A stretch of DNA of 64,000 bases from Ardenticatenaceae bacterium (GTDB lineage Bacteria > Chloroflexota > Anaerolineae > Promineifilales > Promineifilaceae). The stretch lies in assembly GCA_020634435.1 (NCBI GenBank), contig JACKBS010000011.1, positions 124,001 to 188,000 of the forward strand, in the 5' to 3' direction. Below, one piece after another: positions 7,160-15,100 of this stretch. Every line of letters starts with the position of its first letter. The stretch's first letter is position 1. A program made the position numbers and the translations under genes. The notes beneath the pieces are model-generated. The model had not been told where the DNA came from and searched no databases. It worked only from the letters and a program-made list of their open reading frames with translations.

Positions 7160-7956
7160 CTTTATTGATTGCTGCATATGAACCAAATCACTTATATTGC
7201 ATAGACAGCATTTTGTGTGTCACTCCAAAAAGTGAAAATGGACATAGCTTGAAATATACGCTGGCTTTAATTAATTCGACTTTGTTGCGGGCATTTTACG
7301 ACACGATAGTTCAAGAAGGTGGAAGAGTCTTCCCTCAAGTAAAGCCTAAAAATGTAAAGAGTTTACCATTTAGAACTATTCAATTTACAACTCCTGAGAG
7401 CCAACGAACGGCCTTAGTCAACACTGCCAAAACCCACTACGAACAGGGCAACACCGCCGCGCTCCTCGCCTGGGCCACCGCCGAACTCGCTGCCAACCGC
7501 AACGACACCATCCACGATCTCCTCGCCCATCTCGCCGAGCAAATGATCGCCCTCAACCAGCAAAAGCAAGCCGCCCTCGAAGCATTCTGGCTCGACCTGG
7601 AAGGCGTCACCGACGCCAAAGATTTCGACACCCTGCGCAACAAAGGCAAACATCAAGCCTCGCTGCACAAAAACGTACCCGCCACACGGCCCTACGTGGA
7701 CGAATCCAGCCGCAGCACCATCACCCTAGACGCCACCCTCGGCTGGAACGAAGACGCCTTCAAAGGCATGGTTAAAGAGCTGGTGGGCACCGTCAGCGGC
7801 CTCAGCAAGCTCGTCCAGGTGTACCGTGAACACGCGCCCAGCGTCACCGCCCTCAACCAGCGCCTCACCACCACCGACCACCTCATCGACCAGATCGTCT
7901 ACAAACTGTACAACCTCACCCCCACCGAAATCGCCATCGTGGAGGGAAGACCCTAA
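7160..7956 (+). pseudogene. 3' remnant of a type IIG-like restriction-modification enzyme
   Basis: The open frame continues out of the IS end into about 265 residues. The first part (YCIDSILCVTPKS, YTLALINSTLLRAFYDTI, GRVFPQVKPKNVKSLPF) is the TaqI-like C-terminal specificity domain, the target-recognition unit of N6-adenine methyltransferase/endonuclease fusions. It is followed by a long helical region. The methylase core (NPPY motif) is absent, so this is a 5'-truncated relic. The second half uses mostly C-ending codons and lacks ACGGCCGT, both unlike its neighbours, consistent with transfer. The stop codon lies inside a REP palindrome arm (7948-7962), so the palindrome has probably reshaped the end of the protein. 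Confidence 0.7.
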
Positions 7957-8007
7957 GGGTTTAGTCAGCGTAGGACACAGCTATTATGAGGCAAACCCTT
8001 AGGGTCT
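7948..8007. repeat. REP-type palindrome (perfect 15-bp arms) before the RAYT gene
   Basis: AGACCCTAAGGGTTT at 7948-7962 is repeated inverted at 7993-8007 around a 30-base loop. It is one of several AGACC-N5-GGTTT elements in the window and sits directly upstream of the Y1 transposase, the expected arrangement for a RAYT and its substrate repeats. Confidence 0.85.
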
Positions 8008-8023
8008 CTGGGCACACGGAGAG

Positions 8024-8659
8024 ATGATGTCGAAACCAAAACCTCTACAATACGAAACCTACTACCATATCTATAATCGCGGCAACAACGGCGAAACAAT
8101 CTTTCGCAGCAAGGAAAACTATCTTTATTTTTTGAAACTATACCTTCAACATTTTTACATCATGGCAGAAACATTTGCTTACTGCCTGCTGCCCAATCAT
8201 TTTCATTTTGTCGTGTGGATTCGATCTCGGGCGGAGGTTGAGGTGTTGGCAGAAAAGACCCCAAGGGTTTCCAAAACCCTTGGGGTCTCGAAGGCCGTGC
8301 CAACGCCGAGCCAGGCGTTTGGCAATTTGTGCAATGCGTATGCCAAGGCGGTGAACAAGCGATACGGCCGTACGGGCAGTCTGCTAGAGCATCCATTCGG
8401 CCGTATTCCCGTGACAACCGACGCCTATTTTTTCAATCTGATTACCTATGTGCATCGCAATCCGCAAAAGCACGGCATTATGGCGGATTTTCGCGACTGG
8501 CCCTATTCATCGTACGACGCCATTTTGCATGACAAACCAACGCGGGTGAGTAAAACGGCCGTGCTGGAATGGTATGGTGACGTAAAGCTTTTTGAGGAAG
8601 CGCATCAGAACGCACCAAATGAAGCGCCACTGCAAAAATGGTTGGGGGATATTGAATAG
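8024..8659 (+). CDS. REP-associated tyrosine transposase (RAYT, Y1/HUH family)
   Basis: This 211-residue single-strand transposase of the TnpA_REP/IS200-like group starts at ATG 8024 (GGAGAG close upstream; a second ATG follows). The beginning YYHIYNRGNNGETIF, the HUH-type LLPNHFHFVVW and the tyrosine region NAYAKAVNKRYGRTGSL, followed by ITYVHRNPQKHGI and WPYSSYDAIL, are the standard RAYT blocks. REP palindromes flank the gene on both sides (7948-8007, 8675-8708). A third copy lies inside it at 8256-8288, adding about 11 residues (EKTPRVSKTLGVS) between HUH and tyrosine motifs without breaking the frame. RAYTs are thought to cut and spread such palindromes. Confidence 0.92.
   Translation: MMSKPKPLQYETYYHIYNRGNNGETIFRSKENYLYFLKLYLQHFYIMAETFAYCLLPNHFHFVVWIRSRAEVEVLAEKTPRVSKTLGVSKAVPTPSQAFGNLCNAYAKAVNKRYGRTGSLLEHPFGRIPVTTDAYFFNLITYVHRNPQKHGIMADFRDWPYSSYDAILHDKPTRVSKTAVLEWYGDVKLFEEAHQNAPNEAPLQKWLGDIE
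8256..8288. repeat. REP palindrome inside the RAYT coding sequence
   Basis: AGACCCCAAGGGTTT (8256-8270), a CCA loop, and the perfect inverse at 8274-8288. It is read in frame as KTPRVSKTLGVS. The 33-base length is a multiple of three, so the protein is extended and not disrupted. Confidence 0.85.
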
Positions 8660-8674
8660 CGTGATTCCAGTCCT

Positions 8675-8708
8675 AGACCCTAGGGGTTTGCTCAAACCCT
8701 TGGAGTCT
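8675..8708. repeat. REP palindrome after the RAYT gene (imperfect)
   Basis: AGACCCTAGGGGTTT at 8675-8689 and AAACCCTTGGAGTCT at 8694-8708 form a stem with two mismatches and a four-base loop. It occupies most of the 70-base spacer between the transposase and the next gene. Confidence 0.8.
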
Positions 8709-8729
8709 TTCACTAGCCAAGGAAACAAA

Positions 8730-9815
8730 ATGCACCAATCAAAAATCTTTCTCGTTGATAAATCCGGCCAGACCTGGCTGCCCATGACCGAAATGCCTTA
8801 CGATCAGGAAGTGGTTTTGCAAGAGGCTCTGGCGCAATATCCCGACCTCATTCCCGGCGACCAGATCAACCCGGACAATCCGCGCCGTTGGCTGCTGGTG
8901 AAGCGTGAGCTTGGTGTTCCTGGCGAGATAGGAGGCGGTAATCAATGGAGCCTGGATCATCTGTTTCTGGACCAGGATGGCGTGCCCACTTTTATCGAGT
9001 GCAAGCGGTCGCAAGACACTCGTGGCCGCCGCGAAGTGGTGGCCCAAATGCTGGATTACGCTGCCAACGGCACCGAGTATTGGCCAATGGAAAAACTGCG
9101 CCAATCGGCCACAGAAACAGCTCAACAGCAGGGTCGAGACTTAGACCAAGCCATTGCCGAACTATTGGATGATGGGGAACTGGGCGTAGAGTGGTTTTGG
9201 CAGCAGGTAGAGACAAATCTGCGCCAGGGCAAAATCCGCCTGGTCTTTGTGGCGGACGCCATTCCCAAAGAGCTGCGCCGTTTGGTTGAGTTCCTCAATG
9301 CCAAAATGAACGATGTGGAAGTGATGGCTGTGGAAGTCAAGCAGTTCCTGGGCGAAGGGCAGCGGGCCATGGTGCCACGGGTGATTGGCATTACCGAAGC
9401 CACCCGGCAGGCCAAGCAGACATCATCGAGCGGCCCTATCATTAACTCGGAGACATTTCTACAAAATTGCTTACCGGAAACGGCCGCATTTTACAATGAG
9501 GTCATCAGCCGCGTGTTGACTGCTGGGCATAGGGTTAGTTGGGGCACCAAAGGCTTCTCGATGCGGATGCAAGGGAACGGCCGTTTAGCATCTTTCGGCT
9601 ACTGCTTCCCTCCCAATATTTTTGATCTATACCTGGGTGACTTCAAATATACAGACCTTCCCACTGACGTTGTGGAAAGCTTGCGTGCCCGCCTGACGGC
9701 CAGGGGTTTGATGGTTCAGCGTGGTCAGCAAACATTGCGCGCTGAGGTGAGGCCCGGAAACGAATCAGGCCTGTTGGCACTGCTAGATGTGATGCTCCAG
9801 ACGATTGAATCATGA
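8730..9815 (+). CDS. PD-(D/E)XK nuclease-like protein (361 aa)
   Basis: I take ATG 8730 (AAGGAAAC upstream) as the start; an ATG at 8592 lies inside the RAYT gene and would translate the palindrome spacer. Residues ~70-115 read LDHLFLDQDGVPTFIECKRS followed by GRREVVAQMLDYAANG. The D...P.FIECK arrangement is the metal-binding core of restriction-endonuclease-fold proteins, and the next helix is typical of uncharacterised NucS/DUF91-like proteins. The C-terminal half has no motif I know. The usual annotation is hypothetical protein or putative nuclease. The context next to a RAYT and an R-M remnant fits an accessory locus. Confidence 0.65.
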   Translation: MHQSKIFLVDKSGQTWLPMTEMPYDQEVVLQEALAQYPDLIPGDQINPDNPRRWLLVKRELGVPGEIGGGNQWSLDHLFLDQDGVPTFIECKRSQDTRGRREVVAQMLDYAANGTEYWPMEKLRQSATETAQQQGRDLDQAIAELLDDGELGVEWFWQQVETNLRQGKIRLVFVADAIPKELRRLVEFLNAKMNDVEVMAVEVKQFLGEGQRAMVPRVIGITEATRQAKQTSSSGPIINSETFLQNCLPETAAFYNEVISRVLTAGHRVSWGTKGFSMRMQGNGRLASFGYCFPPNIFDLYLGDFKYTDLPTDVVESLRARLTARGLMVQRGQQTLRAEVRPGNESGLLALLDVMLQTIES

Positions 9816-9851
9816 ATCTGCGGACACTGGTTTATGGTGGTTAAATTATCT

Positions 9852-9884
9852 AGATTGGACCAATCTTCAAGATTGGTCCAATCT
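9852..9884. repeat. Palindromic repeat AGATTGG-N-CCAATCT pair
   Basis: AGATTGGACCAATCT (9852-9866) and its inverse AGATTGGTCCAATCT (9870-9884) are separated by three bases, and each arm is itself nearly palindromic. The same element occurs at 25041-25073 in the opposite arm order. It lies in a spacer (9816-10065) that holds no gene. Confidence 0.8.
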
Positions 9885-9898
9885 GAAGAGGCGCTGCC

Positions 9899-10008
9899 TC
9901 AGCCTGCTTCAGCAGGCTTCATCTACTAGCGGTGGCATTCATGCCGCCGCGATCATGGCGGGCGCAGCCGGTTGGTCGCCACCAATCGCCCGGCGATGAA
10001 TCACCGGG
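9899..10008. repeat. Cluster of three short hairpins with TTCA/ATTCAT/ATGAAT loops
   Basis: Three consecutive small palindromes are seen: AGCCTGCTTCAGCAGGCT (9902-9919), GGTGGCATTCATGCCGCC (about 9932-9950) and CCCGGCGATGAATCACCGGG (about 9989-10008). Their loops resemble those of the CCTGGGGATTCATCCCCAGG elements at 25092, 29629 and 29697. They fill the rest of the spacer before the YhhN gene and look like dispersed REP-type elements. Confidence 0.55.
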
Positions 10009-10065
10009 CTGGTAGAAAAAGCCCCATGAACGGGGCTGTTAAAGCACATAGAAGGAGAAACCAAC

Positions 10066-10734
10066 ATGAAAGACAAAGCCATCTGGCTGCTGCTGATGCC
10101 AACGGCCGTTGCTATCGCCGCCAACCAAACCGACTACCTCCCCTTCAAGATGGCCGTGCCCAGCCTGTGTGCCCTCATTTTGCTGTGGGCCTACCAGGAA
10201 ATGCCCGCTTATCGGCTGGATGTGGCCGCTGTAGTGTTGGCTTTTGTCTTTTCGGCCGTGGGGGATTACTTCTTGTCCAACAAGGGCGGCAATGAGTGGT
10301 ATTTTGTGCTGGGGATTGGCCTGTATTTTGTGGCGCATCTGGGGTATCTGGCGTATGCGTGGCGCAACGGCCGTCTCCACCGCCTCGTTTGGGGTGTACT
10401 GCTGGTTGGTTATCTTAGCTATTACTTTGTCTCGCTCAATCCGGCGATTGGCGACCCGGTGCTGTCGGGTGCTGTGCTGCTGTATCTGCTTATCTCCTGC
10501 CTGGCGTTGGCGGCGGCGGCAGGGATTACGTTGCCAGCGGAGCAGAAATGGCTCTACGTGGTGGGCATTGCCCTGATTGTGCTGTCCGATACGGCCATCT
10601 CGTTTAACGAATTTCTGGATTATCGGGCGTTCAACTGGCTAATTTTGCCGACGTACTACCTGGCGCACCTCACCGTGACATTGTCGCTGCTGCTGCGGCG
10701 TGAGGCGGCACCCGGTCCCGCTACGGTTGGGTAA
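10066..10734 (+). CDS. YhhN-family membrane protein (lysoplasmalogenase-like)
   Basis: This 222-residue protein has about eight hydrophobic segments. Family blocks are visible: VLAFVFSAVGDYFLS, FVLGIGLYFVAHLGYLAYA, VVGIALIVLSDTAISFNEF and LILPTYYLAHLTVTLSLLL. The acidic residues in GDYFLS and SDTAIS are the conserved positions of the YhhN/TMEM86 family, whose mammalian members hydrolyse the vinyl-ether bond of lysoplasmalogens. The bacterial role is less certain. AGGAGAAACC precedes the ATG. The 3' end overlaps the convergent LVIVD lipoprotein gene by 14 bases. Confidence 0.85.
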   Translation: MKDKAIWLLLMPTAVAIAANQTDYLPFKMAVPSLCALILLWAYQEMPAYRLDVAAVVLAFVFSAVGDYFLSNKGGNEWYFVLGIGLYFVAHLGYLAYAWRNGRLHRLVWGVLLVGYLSYYFVSLNPAIGDPVLSGAVLLYLLISCLALAAAAGITLPAEQKWLYVVGIALIVLSDTAISFNEFLDYRAFNWLILPTYYLAHLTVTLSLLLRREAAPGPATVG

Positions 10735-11749
10735 GTGCATCGTAATAGCTGGCCACAAACGGCCGTTCCGCATCCGCCACATCCACGATGAACAATCCGG
10801 CAGCTGGGGCGCTGTCATATATATATTCCCCGGCAATATAGGCATAATCCCCGCGCACCGTTAGATGGGGGAACGGGTACGCCATCTCAACTGCGCTAAC
10901 CTCTGTTAGTTGGGGCAGGTTGCTTGTGTCCAGCAAATGTAGCACGCGATCTTGTAAGACGTAGAGGATGTTTCCCTGGTGTGCCAGCTGGGTGACAAAG
11001 TAAAGGTTGCCCGTGTCTTCATAGCTGATGTGGCTGTTCAGCGTCAGCGGCGTTTGGCTCATGTCGATGACCCCCACGCCCCAGCCGCCAATGATGGCAA
11101 ATTGGTCAATGGTCAGCACATCGTACCCCGGCATCACGGTACTGGTGAATACGGCCGTTGCCGTTATGTTTGTCGTATCGCTCAGATCGTAGCGGGTCAA
11201 TTCCATGTAGCAGATGGGGGTGCGGAAGCCGCAGCCACCCCACAGGCCAAACAAATCATCATCCTTACGGCTTAAGGCTACAGCACGCGTGCCAAACATT
11301 GCGTCGGCAGAGGTCGGGTTCTGCATGTTTAGCTGCTTAATCCCCAAATAATCGGCCCGGAACCCTTCATCGCCGGTAACCAGAAAATCGTTCGTCATCG
11401 TATTTTGCTCAAGTGCCTGCCGCAGGGCTGGCTCTCGGGGGTCGGACACATCCACGATTTGCAGCCCGCCCGGATAATAGCCGCTGCTGGGGCTGCCAAT
11501 CAGGTAGTTCACGTAGGCCTGGTCGCCAAAAATATCGAGATCATCAACATAACCAGGCATTTTGACCAGGGTGGTAAAGCGCGGCTTGCTGGCGTCGGCG
11601 ATGTTGACAATGTGCAGGCTGCTTTCGCGGGGCACCAGGGCATAGTCGCCGATGACAAAGCCGCCGTCAACCGGCTCCGGCTTTTGCTGGCAGGCGGCTA
11701 GCAGAAAGAGTATGAAAATGGATAGGGAAACGGCCGTTATCGTACGCAT
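10721..11749 (-). CDS. LVIVD-repeat lipoprotein (beta-propeller-like)
   Basis: This 342-residue protein has a lipoprotein signal peptide (hydrophobic ILFLLAACQQ, lipid-accepting Cys at ~20), so it is probably anchored on the outer face of the cytoplasmic membrane. The body carries repeated strands of LVIVD type: SLHIVNIADASKPRF, GGLQIVDVSDPREPAL, GVGVIDMSQTPLTL, VLHLLDTSNLPQLTEV and GLFIVDVADAERPFV. Such repeats are predicted to form a beta-propeller of unknown ligand. It is convergent with, and slightly overlaps, the YhhN gene. ACGGCCGT lies in the signal-peptide codons. Confidence 0.85.
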   Translation of the reverse strand: MRTITAVSLSIFILFLLAACQQKPEPVDGGFVIGDYALVPRESSLHIVNIADASKPRFTTLVKMPGYVDDLDIFGDQAYVNYLIGSPSSGYYPGGLQIVDVSDPREPALRQALEQNTMTNDFLVTGDEGFRADYLGIKQLNMQNPTSADAMFGTRAVALSRKDDDLFGLWGGCGFRTPICYMELTRYDLSDTTNITATAVFTSTVMPGYDVLTIDQFAIIGGWGVGVIDMSQTPLTLNSHISYEDTGNLYFVTQLAHQGNILYVLQDRVLHLLDTSNLPQLTEVSAVEMAYPFPHLTVRGDYAYIAGEYIYDSAPAAGLFIVDVADAERPFVASYYDALTQP

Positions 11750-12120
11750 AAAATCCGCACTTCTATAGAGGATGTAGATTCCTTCAGGATCAAGCCCTAA
11801 AGTTGTTTTGATGCTGCTTTGGCAGCACCAAAATTAACTTCGTTTACAAAAAAAGCCCATGACCACACCAGAGTTTTCTAAGCTGCTATCGCTGCGGCAA
11901 ACCGTTTTTGCCTTAGCCGGTTAGCCGTTGATGAAAGTCAGCCAGGGTTAACCACTGCCTACTTTACCTCTATGATAATCCCAGATAATCAAATTTGTTA
12001 ACTCGGGAACCTTTCTTGTCCCGCCATCGTTTACAATAGTGATGCCACTTGGCATCGGCTTGTTTGCATTTCTCCTTGGCCGCTAAACCCGGCCGAGGGC
12101 CAACACAGGACGGGAAAAGT
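11750..12120. other. Divergent intergenic region, no clear gene
   Basis: About 370 bases separate the divergently transcribed lipoprotein and alpha-2-macroglobulin genes, so promoters for both should lie here, but I cannot assign boxes. It contains TGCTTTGGCAGCA-type short palindromy near 11813. A 21-codon ORF (11859-11924, reading TTPEFSKLLSLRQTVFALAG) stops at once and may be a gene remnant. Annotation of the next gene could start in this region (ATG 12049), but ATG 12121 is better placed. Confidence 0.4.
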
Positions 12121-15100
12121 ATGTCTCAGACAACCGGATCAGGTAACAAAAAGCAGCGCCGCCTCATCTTTGGCGGGGTTGCTGCCCTGTTAATTGTTCT
12201 AGCCACAGGCGTGGGCATCTGGTATTTCCAGTTTAAAGATCGCGCTCCCAATGGCGATGGGTTTACCACGCCAACGCTGCGCACAGATACGGCCGTAACC
12301 AACACCGCCGTCGGTTTGGAAAGCGCCGCATTTGGTGGGGCCAACAGCACCACCGCCAGCCTGCTCATCAGCCTTAGCGAAGGTCAAGCCTCGCCCGACG
12401 AATTTCAGAGCAATCCGCTGGTGACCGGCGAACCGCTCAGCGACGCGGAAATTGCCCAAATTCTGGCCCGCCTGCCTGAACTAACCGGCGAGCCAACCGA
12501 CGAGCAGGACTTTAACCTGCCCGACGAGATTTTGCCGCCACCGCGCCCCGGCACCACCATCGACCAGACCTTTCCCCCGCCGCCCACCGAAGCCGAACCA
12601 CCGGTGGTCGTCGATGGTCCGCTGGAAGTGCTGCGCTACACGCCCGAAGGCGAAATCGGTCTGGCTCCCTTCCTCAACGTCACCTTCAACCAGCCGATGG
12701 TGCCCTTGACCGACCTTACCAGCCTCACCGAGGCCGAAGTGCCGGTGAACCTGACCCCCGACATCCCCGGCACCTGGCAGTGGATTAGTACGCAAACGCT
12801 GCGCTTTGAGGCCGATGCCGATGCGGTCGATCGCTTGCCGATGGCTACCGACTTTGTGGCTGAAATTCCCGCTGGCACTACCTCGGCTACCGGCAACCAG
12901 CTGGCTGAAACGGTGCGCTGGACTTTCAGCACGCCGCCCGTGCAGATGGTGAACAGTTATCCCAACAGCTATGAACCTCAGCCGCTGGAGCCCATCATCT
13001 TTGTTAGATTCGACCAACTCATTGACCAGAATGCCGTCTTGTCTGTGATTCGTCTGACGGCCGATGGCGACACCCAGGCCATTCGCCTGGCTACCGCTGC
13101 CGAAATCGCAGCCGATGAGCGCGTGAGTCGCATGGCCGAATCGGCCCGCGAGGGGTACTGGCTGGCGCTGCGCCCAGAGCAGCCGCTGCCTGCCGACGCC
13201 AGCATCGACGTGACGATTGGCCCCAACCTGCCCTCCGCCGAGGGGCCGCGTCTGAATCCCAACACGCAATCCTTCAACTTTTACACCTACCCGCCGCTGC
13301 GCCTGGAGCGCGACACCTGCGGCTGGTCCAATGGCGATTGCCCGCCGCTCACCCCGTTCCACCTGGAATTTAACAATCCCCTCGACCCTGAAGCGTTTAG
13401 CGAGACGATGATCCGCATTGAGCCAGAGCTGCCAGGGGCCACGGTGCAGTTGAGCTACAACTCCCTCACCATCCAGGGGTTGACCCGAGGACGCACCACT
13501 TACGAGGTGACGATTGATGCGGGCTTAACCGACATTTTTGGCCAGACGCTGGGTGAAGATGAGGATGTCCGCTTCCGGGTTGATTCGGCCACGCCGTTTG
13601 TTAGCGGCCCGCAAGAGAACTTTATCACGGCCGATCCTTCCACCAGCGATCCCAGCCTGACGCTTTACGTGATGAACTATGACGAGCTGCGCGTGAAGCT
13701 GTACGCCGTCACGCCGGAAGATTGGCCCGCCTACCTGCGCTATCTGCGTGATTTTGACCAGATGAATGAGGATGATGATTTTCCTACCCCGCCTGGAGAA
13801 CTGGTGGTTGATGAAACGATGCCCGTTGATTCTGTCGAGGATGTGTTGACGGAAACGGCCGTTTCTCTCACCCCCGCCCTTGATGGCACAACCGGGCATG
13901 TCATTGCCGTCATTCAGCCACCCACGCTCTCGCGCGACTTTTGGCAGCGGCGTCACCAGATCATCAAAACCTGGGTGCAGGTGACCCAAATTGGCGTGGA
14001 TGCGTTTGCCGACCAATCGCAGCTGGTGGTCTGGACAACTGATCTGGCTGATGGTGCCCCGCTCAATGGCGTGACCCTTACCACGAACAATGGCCAAACC
14101 CAACAAGCCAATGGTGATGGACTGGCCACGTTTGAACTGTCTGGCAGCGGCATTCTGTACCTCTTGGCCAACCAGGGTGACGACACGGCCATCTTGCCGG
14201 CCAGCACTTCCTACTGGGACGAATACGGCTGGCAGTCGCGCGGACGAAGTGATGAACTGCGCTGGTACACCTTTGACGACCGTGCCATGTACCGCCCTGG
14301 CGAGGAAGTGCATGTAAAAGGCTGGCTGCGCCGCGTGACTACCGACAGCACGGTAATGCTGCTAGGCGATCAGGTCAACACTGTTAGCTACAATGCGTAT
14401 GATTCTCAGGGCAACGAGATGGCTTCGGGAACGGCCGTTGTCAACGCATTTGGTGGCTTCGACCTGACGTTCACCGTGCCGGAAAATAGCAACCTGGGCT
14501 ACGCCTACATTCAGCTACAGGCCTCAGGCAGCTTGCCGGGCATTGATGGCGTCTATGCCTCCCAAGATTTTCAGGTGCAAGAGTTCCGTCGCCCCGAATT
14601 TGAGGTAAGCGCCCGGCAAGAGAGCGTGGGGCCGTACACGGTGGGCGACTCGGCCACCGTGGCCGTGACTGCCAGCTACTATTCCGGCGGCCCGCTGCCC
14701 AATGCAGACACCACCTGGTACGTCACGTCTACGCCCACCTACTACTCGCCGCCCGGTTGGCCGGAGTTCACCTTTGGCACCTGGACCCCGTGGTGGTACT
14801 TCGATTACGGCTACAGCTTTGACGACGGATTCGGCTATGCTTACGTTGGCTATGACTTTACGGGGGGGGCTGGCCAGGAAGTGCAAACGTTTAGCGGCGT
14901 GACCGATGCAGGCGGTGAGCATTTCTTGCAGATCGACTTTGAAGCCTTAGAAGGCAATCGGCCGTTTACCGTGAGCGCCGAAGCGACGGTGATGGACGTG
15001 AACCGGCAGGCGTGGTCGGCCAACACCAGTTTACTGGTGCATCCCGCCGATTTGTATGTGGGTCTGCGCAGCGACAGCACCTTTGTGCAGCAGGGCGAGC

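Noticed and set aside
8592..8729. Upstream start for the nuclease-like gene
   Set aside because: It would overlap the RAYT gene and translate a REP palindrome; ATG 8730 has a better site and starts the conserved region.
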